From Nitrospira sp. (GTDB lineage Bacteria > Nitrospirota > Nitrospiria > Nitrospirales > Nitrospiraceae): 64,000 nt of DNA. Below the pieces are notes generated by a model. It saw only the letters and a program-made list of their open reading frames with translations, was not told where the DNA came from and made no database searches. The stretch is taken from assembly GCA_016715825.1 (NCBI GenBank), contig JADJXO010000005.1:113695-177694 (forward strand). Direction: 5' to 3'. Positions 44,565-52,730 of the stretch are shown one piece after another (the first letter of the stretch is position 1; the number at the start of each line of letters is the position of its first letter). The position numbers and the translations under genes were made by a program.

Positions 44565-44794
44565 CTACTTCCCTGACCTAAAGAGCTGAGTAAGGAGCTG
44601 ATCGTGACTGATTTCAAAATGAGTTGCCACATCAACAAGAATCGCCGAAAGCGTCCCGATACGGAGCGGTGAATGTTGTGGGATTGTTCCGTGGTGAGGC
44701 GGAGATGGCTACCGGTCTGGCGAGTGATGGAATACCTGAGTTGGCGAAGTGCTTGGGCGAGGTCGTTTCCCGACAGATCGCGGGGAAGCCTCAT
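44565..44794 (-). pseudogene. hicA-like toxin gene, frameshifted
   Basis: Starts MRLPRDLSGNDLAQALRQLR, then YSITRQTGSHLRLTTEQ, which is the HicA N-terminus with the catalytic His in GSH. The frame then shifts: the tail LRIGTLSAILVDVATHFEIS, then HDQLLTQLF, lies in another frame and ends at 44565. The middle HHITIPRHDP-type motif is missing about ten bases. The toxin is therefore broken. Its start overlaps the stop of the HicB-like gene by four bases (ATGA). Confidence 0.75.
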
Positions 44795-44997
44795 ACCGCG
44801 ATGACTTCTTCGCGGACATGGTGAAGGCGAATAACCTTTGGGCTCATCCTTTCCTCAAAGTGACAGCGGACTGCGTCTCTGACCTTTTCGGGTAGCTCAG
44901 CGAGGGTATCGGATTCAGTAAAGATTGATTGACCGGGTGCGTGCGCAATAAAGCCGCCCTCGGGGGCTTCTTCGACAACGAAGATCAGTTCATTCAT
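44791..44997 (-). CDS. HicB-like antitoxin
   Basis: A 68-residue protein: MNELIFVVEEAPEGGFIAHA, then GQSIFTESDTLAELPEKVRD. This is the short HicB form (beta-hairpin plus helix) often paired with HicA. It has GAGGGG before the ATG at 44997. It is intact while its hicA partner is broken, so it may now bind only its own operator or another HicA. Confidence 0.72.
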   Translation of the reverse strand: MNELIFVVEEAPEGGFIAHAPGQSIFTESDTLAELPEKVRDAVRCHFEERMSPKVIRLHHVREEVIAV

Positions 44998-45000
44998 CAC

Positions 45001-45322
45001 TACCCCTCACAAGGTATGATCGTGCACATCGTAGCCCTGTGCCATCAGGTTATCCAGTCCTGCTGGATAACGAGCGGCCTACTACCCGATCACGTTCTTA
45101 AGGAGTCAAGTACATTGCTGTTGACTACCGAAGAGGGTACAAGAATATCCCTGGGGGGGCGTCATCGGCATGTACGGACTGGATCACCCCACCTCACATT
45201 GGCTCCAAACCGCATTGGGGTTGCTCGTAACCGGGATGGCGGCCCAAGGCTATGTGCTCTAAGGCTCGATCAAACGGATGCAGCAACTGAATTCCTGATC
45301 AGGATTCCTTCTGGTGATGGGC
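45001..45322. other. Intergenic between hicB and a second hicB relic
   Basis: Contains a stop-to-stop frame (45125-45262) reading EYPWGGVIGMYGLDHPTSHW, then LQTALGLLVTGMAAQGYVL, which looks like the end of a membrane protein but has no good start or ribosome site. No other feature recognised. Confidence 0.4.
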
Positions 45323-45400
45323 TCAACGAGGAGTATCTGTAGTACCTGCGACAAATTCACCCTCACGTGCCTCTTCCACGACAAAGACTAATTTGCTCAT
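45323..45400 (-). pseudogene. Truncated hicB-like relic
   Basis: A 25-codon frame from ATG at 45400 reads MSKLVFVVEEAREGEFVAGT, then TDTPR and a stop. The first 17 residues match the intact HicB-like protein (MNELIFVVEEAPEGGFIA). AAGG precedes the ATG. The rest of the gene is gone. Confidence 0.6.
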
Positions 45401-45728
45401 TAGTAGGCCTTATGAAGCATGTCTTGCTCATCGTAGTCCCATATCCTCATGTTGCAGGGTAGTCCTGTGGGCGATCTTCGAAACAGTGAGTATGGTGCTA
45501 TCGAAGAAACGAGAAAGAAGAATAGGCTGCCGCCGGGGGAACCCTGTCAACGAAGGTCAATCCGTTGGGGGGGATCGTCCCACTCTGCGGGTTGGAGGCC
45601 AAGTGTATAATATCCCCGCTTTTTGTCCCTGCTCTTATGCTGACGATTGAATCTTGAAGGGGGCCCACGGACACGTTACTATCATTCGGCTGTTCCACTA
45701 GTTTTTGGCAAAAAAGCTTGAGGGCCTC
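45401..45728. other. Intergenic upstream of the restriction-modification genes
   Basis: About 330 bases. A TATAAT hexamer at 45606-45611 could be the -10 element of the methylase promoter, but I see no clear -35 at 16-18 bases. No other gene found. Confidence 0.4.
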
Positions 45729-46646
45729 GTGGCAGATAACCAGTTCAATCCATCAATTTCAACACAAGGTATACAGCTTCCACTGATTGCGCCCCTACGA
45801 CGCCCACTTCCAATTACAGCAATTGAGCCGAAAGGCGTCGTGTACACAAAACGATGGGTTGTTGAACTACTACTCGATTTGAGCGGCTACACCCAGGATA
45901 AGAATCTGGTGGACAGCCTGGCAATCGAACCAGCGGCTGGAGATGGCGCGTTTCTTGGTCCCATGATTGAGCGCCTAGTGAAATCGTGTCAGAAACTCGG
46001 TCGATCGTTATCGGAGTGCCAAAACTCCCTACTCGCATATGAGCTGGATGAGAAGAGTGCGGCTCGTGCGCGTGCTGTCATCCAAGAACTCCTCAAGGAT
46101 CATGGGGCGAAGAGCCCCCTGGCGAAGAGACTGGCCGACGCGTGGGTAGTAAACGGGGATTACCTTTTGGATGTCGAGACGAGACAAGCCGATTTCATTA
46201 TTGGCAATCCTCCGTACGTACGTCTTGAGGATATTCCAGAAGAGACCGCCTCCGTCTACCGAAGTGCGTATCCCACGATGCGCGGGCGAGCAGACCTTTA
46301 TGTGGCATTCTTTGAAGCCGCACTTCGGGAATTGAAAACGGGCGGGGTATGCGCCTTTATCTGCGCTGATCGATGGATGCGTAACCAATATGGAGCCGAA
46401 CTACGCCAACTTATAAGTTCGGCGTACAGCGTTGAAATACTCCTGAGCATGCACCATGCCAATGCGTTCGATGATGACGTAGATGCCTATCCTGCAATCA
46501 CGGTGATCCGATACACAACACAACGGTCAACTATTGTGGCAAGTGCCGATCAGGATGCCGAACACGTTCAGCCAGGACGATTGGCCACAACGCTCCAGAC
46601 AACCAGTCAAGCCATCCTCCCCACGGCATCCATCGAGCCGTCGTAG
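45729..46646 (+). CDS. Type II DNA methyltransferase, N-terminal part (frameshifted gene)
   Basis: Starts with GTG at 45729 after TTGAGGG; an in-frame TTG at 45705 is less likely. The SAM motif I is EPAAGDGAFL (67-76), and the catalytic motif IIGNPPYV (157-164) marks an N6-adenine methylase. The frame ends at 46646, in the target-recognition region, while the family text carries on in another frame from about 46600. With the next entry it would make a protein of about 570 residues, the M.PaeR7I size. The next gene is the cognate endonuclease. Confidence 0.8.
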   Translation: MADNQFNPSISTQGIQLPLIAPLRRPLPITAIEPKGVVYTKRWVVELLLDLSGYTQDKNLVDSLAIEPAAGDGAFLGPMIERLVKSCQKLGRSLSECQNSLLAYELDEKSAARARAVIQELLKDHGAKSPLAKRLADAWVVNGDYLLDVETRQADFIIGNPPYVRLEDIPEETASVYRSAYPTMRGRADLYVAFFEAALRELKTGGVCAFICADRWMRNQYGAELRQLISSAYSVEILLSMHHANAFDDDVDAYPAITVIRYTTQRSTIVASADQDAEHVQPGRLATTLQTTSQAILPTASIEPS

Positions 46647-46741
46647 ACGCATGGTTCAAAGGATCAGACCCCTGGCCCTGCCATTCGCCAGAACAGCTGG
46701 CACTCCTCCGACGACTGGAAGATCAGTTTCCTCTTCTCGAA

Positions 46742-47437
46742 ATGAATGCCAAAGTGGGAATCGGCGTGGCCACTGGAAACGATCGTGTTTACATTACGAC
46801 AGATGCAGAGCTGGTGGAGCCGTCCCGCCTCTTAAAACTTGCGCTAGCAAAGGACCTGACGGGCGGAACAGTGATATCGTCCGGGCACTATCTGGTAAAT
46901 CCATGGAATGAAGATGGGCTGGTCAATCTGAGGGCGTATCCGAAGTTGCAAGCCTATTACGAGCAGCATGCGGTCGCCCTGAAGAGACGTCACACGGCGG
47001 AGAGAAGTGTTGACAACTGGTACAAAACGATTGACCGCGTCAACCACACGCTTATCTATACACATAAACTGTATATTCCAGATATTAAGAACATCCTCGA
47101 GCCGGTCTTAGATCGGGGTGAAACATATCCTCACCACAATCTGTATTTCATTCAGTCGGATGAATGGGACCTGGAAATACTTGGTGGCATCCTGCTATCG
47201 AAGGTGGGACAGTTTTTTGTCGAATCCTATGGAGTCCGCATGCGAGGGGGCTACTTACGCTTCCAAGCGCAATACCTACGCCGCATTCGAGTCCCTGCGC
47301 CAAGGTCCCTGTCCAAACTACAGTCACATGAATTGAGAGACGCCTTCCGCCTTCGTGATAGGGCTCGTGCAAGCCAAGCAGCATTGGATCTTTATGGAAT
47401 TAATGCTCGTACGTTGGAGGCCGCGCTTGAACATTGA
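46742..47437 (+). CDS. Type II DNA methyltransferase, C-terminal part (frameshifted gene)
   Basis: Continues the methylase after one frameshift: HRAVVDAWFKGSDPWPCHSP and LRRLEDQFPLLEMNAKVGIG are open before the ATG at 46742, so this ATG is internal rather than a true start. The domain holds KVGIGVATGNDRVYI and YRRWD-like recognition-domain text. It ends at 47437, ten bases into the endonuclease gene. Either the gene is broken or the frameshift is a sequencing error; the intact overlap with the nuclease favours the latter. Confidence 0.75.
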   Translation: MNAKVGIGVATGNDRVYITTDAELVEPSRLLKLALAKDLTGGTVISSGHYLVNPWNEDGLVNLRAYPKLQAYYEQHAVALKRRHTAERSVDNWYKTIDRVNHTLIYTHKLYIPDIKNILEPVLDRGETYPHHNLYFIQSDEWDLEILGGILLSKVGQFFVESYGVRMRGGYLRFQAQYLRRIRVPAPRSLSKLQSHELRDAFRLRDRARASQAALDLYGINARTLEAALEH

Positions 47438-48191
47438 CAAGAGATTGCAAGCCGCCGTCCAGAGCTACTGGGATGCCCGCAGGAAAAATAAAGAGAAGCA
47501 GGTTAAGTCAGGCAAAATTGATGCCGGAACCAGAGGTGAGGTCACAGGAGGCACTCAGATGGGTGCCCTGGAGGTCTTGGTTTCTGACATCTTATGCGAA
47601 GCCGGATTGGAAAAGGTCGATATCCGCACAAGGACCGCGCTTGAGCTACCAGGGTATTTCAGGGCCACAAAAAAGTGGGATCTCATCGTCGTCTCCAACG
47701 GTGCATTGGTCTTGGCGATGGAGTTTAAGTCTCAAGCCGGTAAATCGATCGGCAACAATGTGAACAATCGTTCGGAAGGAGCAGTAGGCAGTGCCAAAGA
47801 TATTTGGACAGCTTTCCGGGAAGGCCGCTTTGGTCAAGCGCCTCCTCCATTCCTCGGCTATCTGTTCCTCTTTGAAGATCGTGACAATGTCAAAATTTCT
47901 GTTGCCAACAAGGAACCATACTTCCAGGTAGACCCTGAATTCCGTGGAGAAGCACATTCCAAGAATACAACAGCCCTCCGACAATACAAGGGAGTCTCCT
48001 ACAGCAAGCGCTACGAGTTACTTTGTCGCCGCTTGGTGCTGGAGCGGCTCTACACCTCAGCCTGTTTCATGATGGCCACGAACTCACCGAAGACAAAAAT
48101 CACACAGCCGGCTGAAGACCTCAACTTTCGACGCTTCGTGGCTGCCTTACGAGGCCACGTCGTCACCTTCTTGGGGAGCCGTGCAAGATAG
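47427..48191 (+). CDS. PaeR7I/XhoI-family type II restriction endonuclease
   Basis: A 254-residue protein starting with TTG at 47427, with TTGGAGG seven bases upstream. GTRGEVTGGTQMGALE is the family start motif. The PD-(D/E)xK centre is seen as D85 (KKWDLIVV) and E99-x-K101 (MEFKSQ). XhoI-family enzymes cut CTCGAG; target identity here is inferred from family. It overlaps the methylase by 11 bases and is complete. Confidence 0.88.
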   Translation: MNIDKRLQAAVQSYWDARRKNKEKQVKSGKIDAGTRGEVTGGTQMGALEVLVSDILCEAGLEKVDIRTRTALELPGYFRATKKWDLIVVSNGALVLAMEFKSQAGKSIGNNVNNRSEGAVGSAKDIWTAFREGRFGQAPPPFLGYLFLFEDRDNVKISVANKEPYFQVDPEFRGEAHSKNTTALRQYKGVSYSKRYELLCRRLVLERLYTSACFMMATNSPKTKITQPAEDLNFRRFVAALRGHVVTFLGSRAR

Positions 48192-48230
48192 GAGTGCTGT
48201 TCTTTAACCTCTCCAGCAGTAACAATCAAA

Positions 48231-48254
48231 CAAGGGCGTCGAACTGGTCGGTCG
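48231..48254. repeat. Direct repeat, left copy
   Basis: CAAGGGCGTCGAACTGGTCG plus GTCG; 21 of 24 positions match the copy at 49008-49031. The pair brackets the zeta-like module. Confidence 0.6.
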
Positions 48255-48351
48255 TTTACGGTAATTTGTGTCAAGAGCAAGTCTGGCATGCATATTGACT
48301 TGTAGGTTCTCGGGCAAGGCGATCAACACCTGATGAGTGTAGTTGGAAGGC

Positions 48352-48510
48352 TTAGGGTTTCTTTGCCACCACCTTGCCGTTTTCCCACACGTAGATCGGC
48401 GTCCCATACATCTTGGCGGTTTTCCGAGCCGCTTTCGCCGCTCGGCGAAGTGCGCGGCCGACAGCTTCCGAAAAGGCTTTCGTCCATTTTTTGCGTGGTG
48501 CTTTCCTCAT
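48352..48510 (-). CDS. Small basic protein paired with the zeta-like kinase, 52 aa
   Basis: ATG at 48510 after GAGGAAGG; it overlaps the kinase stop by four bases (ATGA). The sequence is very basic in the first 33 residues (RKAPRKKWTKAFSEAV), then YGTPIYVWENGKVVAKKP. This short TPIYVWENGKVV ending often accompanies zeta-like kinases. It may be an antitoxin or nucleic-acid-binding partner; that is inference from coupling. Confidence 0.6.
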   Translation of the reverse strand: MRKAPRKKWTKAFSEAVGRALRRAAKAARKTAKMYGTPIYVWENGKVVAKKP

Positions 48511-49007
48511 GGGCCTTCCTCAAGTAGGCGAGGAGCGTCGCCAGAATTCTCGTAGACCGACCAGGTATCTGCCAGTGGTCGATAGAGCGTACAAAAATTC
48601 CTCCAGCTTCGATGGAAACGTCGTATCACATCGCTACGTGGGACATTATGTCCACCTTGCTCAACCCTGGTAGCGACGCGTTGTAGCGCAAGTTTGGATG
48701 ATGACAGTGAAAGAAAAACAATTCTGATCGTATACCCTGTTGCCTTCCAGCTCTGCAACAGATGAAGGTAGGTTTTTCCGCTCAATGTGCTTTCAAATGC
48801 AAAACTCTTCCGCGCGCCGGCCAAACGAGTGAGTTCCTGGAGGACAAGACGACCGGCTTGCCGCGCGGCCAGTTCTGGCCGGAGAGGCGAAAGCCCACTG
48901 GCAATGAGGTCGGCATTTACGAAATGGATGACGCCCTCCTCGCGAAGTAGGAATTCTTTCGCGAACGTAGTCTTCCCCGAGCCGTTGGGCCCGGCAATAT
49001 GATGCAA
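48507..49007 (-). CDS. Zeta-toxin-like P-loop kinase
   Basis: A 166-residue P-loop protein from TTG at 49007. Walker A is GPNGSGKT (6-13), followed by FVNADLIASGLSPLRPELAA and SFAFESTLSG, the zeta-toxin layout. Zeta toxins phosphorylate UDP-N-acetylglucosamine; other members have different roles. No ribosome site is clear. It is followed by the small basic gene with four bases of overlap. Confidence 0.8.
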   Translation of the reverse strand: MHHIAGPNGSGKTTFAKEFLLREEGVIHFVNADLIASGLSPLRPELAARQAGRLVLQELTRLAGARKSFAFESTLSGKTYLHLLQSWKATGYTIRIVFLSLSSSKLALQRVATRVEQGGHNVPRSDVIRRFHRSWRNFCTLYRPLADTWSVYENSGDAPRLLEEGP

Positions 49008-49031
49008 CGAGGGTGTCGAGCTGGTCGGTCG
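49008..49031. repeat. Direct repeat, right copy
   Basis: Begins CGAGGGTGTCGAGCTGGTCG; partner at 48231-48254, 777 bases away, 21 of 24 identical. Together they frame the kinase plus small basic gene. Confidence 0.6.
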
Positions 49032-49044
49032 CCCACTTTCACAA

Positions 49045-50037
49045 TCAGCCAGCGACAGGCTGCTGATAATCCACTTCGATGGTAAAGCCGAGGTCCTCGA
49101 TCATGCCCCAGACTTCGGGGGCCGGTGCGCCTGGGGTCGTCAGGTAGCCATTCACGAAGACGGAGTCTGCCGGATACAGCGCCAGGGGCTGGAGGCTGCG
49201 CAGATTATGCTCTCGGCCACCCGCAATTCGAATTTCTGTCCGAGGATGAAGGAATCGGAAGAGGCAGAGCACTTTGAGACAGCGCTGAGGCGTGAGGTTG
49301 TCGGCCTGTCCCAATGGGGTGCCGGAGACTGGGGTGAGCATGTTCAAGGGGATGGAGTCCGGTTTGATGTCTTGCAAGGCCGTGGCCAGCTCGATCAGGT
49401 CTTCGTCTGACTCACCCATGCCAACGATGCCCCCGGAGCAAATTTCTAGCCCTGCCGCACGCGCGTTCTTGATTGTCGCCAGCCGGTCTTGAAACGTATG
49501 GGTCGTGCAGATAGAGGCATGAAAGGCTTCGCTGGTGTTCAAATTGTGATTCACACGGTCGACACCGGCGGCTTTGAGCCGCTTGGCTTGGGATTCGCTC
49601 ATCAGGCCGAGGGAACAGCAGATTTGAATCGGCACGTCCTGTTTGATGGATCGTACAGCACCAGCGATTTCATCGATTTCCCGATCCAAGGGGCTGCGCC
49701 CGCTGATGACGATGCAATAGCGCTGAGCTTTGGAGGCAGCAGCTTGCCGGGCGCCCTCGATCATCTGCTTCTGTGGGAGGAGGTTGTATCGTTCGATCGG
49801 TGCCGTTGAAATCGACGACTGCGAACAGTAGTGGCAGTCTTCTTGGCAGGCCCCGCTTTTTGCGTTTTGGAGCATCTGCAGACGGACCGTACGACCGAAG
49901 TATTTGGATCGGACTTGAAAGGCTGCGTGTAACAACGCGAGGAGATCATCATTCGGTGTCTCCAAGACAGATCGGCATTCTGCCCTGGTAAGAGGTTCGT
50001 CGTTCAGCGCTTTGTCTGCTAACGGCATGTGGCTCAT
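49045..50037 (-). CDS. bioB: Biotin synthase
   Basis: A 330-residue radical SAM enzyme. The cluster motif CQEDCHYC holds C64, C68 and C71. Family motifs include GEETDED-like GMGESDEDLIELA, LTPVSGTPLG and the final RIAGGREHNL. It inserts sulfur into dethiobiotin. ATG at 50037 has GAGGACT upstream; a longer frame to 50115 has no support. No other bio gene is near. Confidence 0.94.
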   Translation of the reverse strand: MSHMPLADKALNDEPLTRAECRSVLETPNDDLLALLHAAFQVRSKYFGRTVRLQMLQNAKSGACQEDCHYCSQSSISTAPIERYNLLPQKQMIEGARQAAASKAQRYCIVISGRSPLDREIDEIAGAVRSIKQDVPIQICCSLGLMSESQAKRLKAAGVDRVNHNLNTSEAFHASICTTHTFQDRLATIKNARAAGLEICSGGIVGMGESDEDLIELATALQDIKPDSIPLNMLTPVSGTPLGQADNLTPQRCLKVLCLFRFLHPRTEIRIAGGREHNLRSLQPLALYPADSVFVNGYLTTPGAPAPEVWGMIEDLGFTIEVDYQQPVAG

Positions 50038-50157
50038 GAAGTCCTCGAAAATAGTTGCGATGTTCCAGATGATCCGCTGGTGTTCTGATCCATTGAATCG
50101 AGAGGGGATGCCCACACACTCGCTAAGTCCACTCGTCAGCGGATATTGGCCGAAAAC

Positions 50158-51558
50158 CTACACGGTTTCAAACGGAGAAGCAATGCCCCCATAGGGGACG
50201 GATGGAACGGACGAGGGTTCGCCTTCCGGAGGTGCTTCGACCCGGGTCGCCTCAAGCCAGGGGAGGGCGGTGAGTGTATTCCACTTGGCGCAACGGCGGC
50301 ATCGGCCCGTCCATTCGACGGCTTCCTGTTGACATTGGGTGCAGATATAGGGAACCACGACCCGTTTTTTGAAACTCAGCGCCTTTTTCAAGGCCACAAT
50401 GGCGTCTTCGAAATGTTGCTTGCGCAAATAGAGGTTGGCCATGATCTTGTGGTAATCCAACAGGTGATCTTGCGGGCCCTCAATCGTCGAAAGCAGGTCG
50501 AAGGCTTCATCCACCATTTCCAGGCGGTAATAGAGCTTGCCGAGATAGAATTGCAGGACGGGATCCTGTGGACTCTGTTGCAAGGCGTCCTGATAGACGC
50601 GGATGATTTCGCTCGGTTCGCCTTGATCCAAAAACAGCTCTTCCAGTCGGTGCAGAATGATGACACTTCGCGTTCGGGAGTAGACTTTTTTCAAGATTTC
50701 GACGGCGTCTTTGGTTTTCCCTTCATGGAGCAGAATTTCACCCAACCCGATGTAGGCAGGAAGAAAACTACGGTCCTTTTTGATGGCGCCTCTGAAGTAC
50801 CGACGAGCTTTATCGGGGTGTCCACGTTCGAGTAGTTGCCGTCCCACTTCATACATGCATCCAACCAACCGCGCCGCTTCCGGCTGCTTGTCGGTGGCGG
50901 GAAGATTGGCTTTGACCAAGCGATGCTGAATCTCAAGCGCCTCGCCCCAGCGCTCCATCCTGATATTGAGATCGCGTCTACGGATCAATGCCGTCAAGTT
51001 ATCCGGCTCGATCTTGAGAATCTTCTGAAGCGTCTGGAGGGCTTCTTCGTATCGTTTGGCTTCTTCCAAATCCTTGGCAAGTTCCAGTAAGACCTCGATG
51101 TTTCGATCTTCTACCCGGTGTGCGTGTTGATGGAGTCGAACAGCCTCGGGGAAATTGTGCTCGGAGCGATAGACGTTTCCCAACCAGAGGAGTGAATCGA
51201 CGCGATTCGGATCGATGGCGAGCGCCTTTTCAAATAAGGTGATCGCCTCCGAGGTCCGCTTCGACATGAACGCATGAGTTCCGTCTCGATGCAGCGAGTC
51301 GACCTTCTCTTTTCGACGAACCAGACGGCTGCTCCGCCAGTTCAGGATGAGGTGCGCGGTCTGTTGGAGGCCGACGGCGAAGGTGGCGAGGACGGCTCCG
51401 AATGCCATGGAAATCAGCATAAGGGTCACCGGGCTCAGTTCAAACTCGGTGCCTGGGCTTGTATGAATGACGACAAACCCTGGGTTGAGTTCACGGAAGT
51501 AACTGTAGATGAACAGCCCCGCGCTGATGAGGAAAATGCTGATCAGGAGTTTGAACAT
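50158..51558 (-). CDS. LapB-like TPR protein with LapA-type anchor and zinc ribbon
   Basis: A 466-residue protein. Two N-terminal helices (FKLLISIFLISAGLFIYSYF and LMLISMAFGAVLATFAVGLQ) resemble LapA. About residues 90-400 are TPR repeats (AITLFEKALAIDPNRVDSLL, for example). A rubredoxin-like ribbon closes it: YICTQC and CRRCAKW. This matches LapB (YciM) fused to LapA, which controls lipopolysaccharide synthesis through LpxC stability. It follows rsfS by three bases. Confidence 0.82.
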   Translation of the reverse strand: MFKLLISIFLISAGLFIYSYFRELNPGFVVIHTSPGTEFELSPVTLMLISMAFGAVLATFAVGLQQTAHLILNWRSSRLVRRKEKVDSLHRDGTHAFMSKRTSEAITLFEKALAIDPNRVDSLLWLGNVYRSEHNFPEAVRLHQHAHRVEDRNIEVLLELAKDLEEAKRYEEALQTLQKILKIEPDNLTALIRRRDLNIRMERWGEALEIQHRLVKANLPATDKQPEAARLVGCMYEVGRQLLERGHPDKARRYFRGAIKKDRSFLPAYIGLGEILLHEGKTKDAVEILKKVYSRTRSVIILHRLEELFLDQGEPSEIIRVYQDALQQSPQDPVLQFYLGKLYYRLEMVDEAFDLLSTIEGPQDHLLDYHKIMANLYLRKQHFEDAIVALKKALSFKKRVVVPYICTQCQQEAVEWTGRCRRCAKWNTLTALPWLEATRVEAPPEGEPSSVPSVPYGGIASPFETV

Positions 51559-51561
51559 AGC

Positions 51562-51936
51562 CTACACCGTCTTTTGCGGGTTCGCTTTCCGGACGAGGCG
51601 TCGTTTGGGTGGGGTGATGACGGCCGACGATTCGTCAGGAACAGGAACTCGTTGCGCGTCGCTCCACAGACGCTCAAGCGCATAGTGCGCACGAGAATCT
51701 TGTCTCATGACGTGGGCAACGACATCGCCAAAGTCGATCAGGACCCATTGGCCGGAGGAGGTTCCTTCGACGCTCAGTGGTCGTTGACCTACACGAGAGA
51801 GTTCGTCGACAATGGAGTCGGCAACGGCGCGGGTCTGTCTGTCGGATTCTGCCGACCCAATAACCAAGTAATCAGCGATCGACGTAAGCGGGGCAACGTG
51901 GAGGACTTGTACATCCAAGGCCTTTTTATCGAGCAT
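51562..51936 (-). CDS. rsfS: Ribosome silencing factor RsfS
   Basis: A 124-residue protein from the ATG at 51936: DKKALDVQVLHVAPLTSIAD, then YLVIGSAESDRQTRAVADSI and HYALERLWSDAQRVPV, all RsfS hallmarks. Homology seems to run further upstream in frame (KATALAAARA), where the good AGGAGG site points to a non-canonical ATC/GTA start near 51981; see findings. It binds uL14 and blocks subunit joining. Next to nadD as in many bacteria. Confidence 0.9.
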   Translation of the reverse strand: MLDKKALDVQVLHVAPLTSIADYLVIGSAESDRQTRAVADSIVDELSRVGQRPLSVEGTSSGQWVLIDFGDVVAHVMRQDSRAHYALERLWSDAQRVPVPDESSAVITPPKRRLVRKANPQKTV

Positions 51937-51964
51937 CGCCCTGGCTGCGGCGAGGGCGGTGGCC

Positions 51965-52705
51965 TTAGATGTGCGTACGATAGCTGTCCTCCTGATAAAG
52001 GCTATGCTGAAGTATATAAGATTCTACCGAGAGCGGCAACATATTTGCCAGGGGGAGTCCGTTACGAACTCTCTGTCTGATTTCTGATGCCGAGATCGGG
52101 CAGGGTGAAATGGACAAGCAGGTGATGCCTAGCGCGGCAGGGACGGCGATTTCGAGTTTTTCAATGGCCCCGGTATCAAGCTGGGCAAGAGATTCTGGAT
52201 CGAGGTTTGGGCATACTGACAGCTTGGCAAGGGCTCTGAACGCCTGTCCTGGACGAGGTACCACCACGACATGGCAGATTTTCAAGATTGCATCAGGATT
52301 TCTCCATGTCGGGAAATCCAGGAATGCATCAAGGCCAATGATAAAAAAGATCTCCCAAGATTGACCGTATTGCCCTCGTATTTCGCGGATGGTGTCGATG
52401 GAATACGATTTGCCTGTGCGATCGATTTCGATTGCCGACACGTCGAACTCCGAGGTGTCGGCAATCGCAAGACGGACCATTTCAAGCCGCACTAAGGCGG
52501 GAGCCAGGGAACGGTTGTGCTTGTGAGGCGGATCGCCGGTCGGGATAAAGAGGATGCTCGCAAGGTTCATGCGTGCACACACGTCACGTGCAATGGCCAG
52601 ATGGCCGTTGTGGATGGGGTTAAAACTCCCGCCGAATAAGCCGAGGCGTTTCGGGCGGGTGGCCTGTTCGACGGTTGTGGTGTATTGGGCTGTCAGATGA
52701 ATCAT
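51965..52705 (-). CDS. nadD: Nicotinate-nucleotide adenylyltransferase
   Basis: A 246-residue nucleotidyltransferase. LGLFGGSFNPIHNGHL (21-36) carries the (H/T)xGH motif as H32-x-x-H35, and the C-terminal ISASEIRQRVRNG is the ISSTxIR-type motif. It makes NaAD in NAD synthesis. The first 15 residues are a non-conserved extension, so the true start may be later. It overlaps the upstream context of rsfS. Confidence 0.92.
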   Translation of the reverse strand: MIHLTAQYTTTVEQATRPKRLGLFGGSFNPIHNGHLAIARDVCARMNLASILFIPTGDPPHKHNRSLAPALVRLEMVRLAIADTSEFDVSAIEIDRTGKSYSIDTIREIRGQYGQSWEIFFIIGLDAFLDFPTWRNPDAILKICHVVVVPRPGQAFRALAKLSVCPNLDPESLAQLDTGAIEKLEIAVPAALGITCLSISPCPISASEIRQRVRNGLPLANMLPLSVESYILQHSLYQEDSYRTHI

Positions 52706-52730
52706 AACTCAGAACTCGCCGCCCAAGACA

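Noticed and set aside
45125..45262. Frame reading EYPWGGVIGMYGLDHPTSHW, then LQTALGLLVTGMAAQGYVL
   Set aside because: Protein-like and possibly the end of a lost membrane protein, but without a credible start or recognised family.
44929..45342. 137-codon plus-strand frame opposite the HicB-like gene
   Set aside because: It runs antisense to a recognised family and lacks family similarity or a ribosome site.
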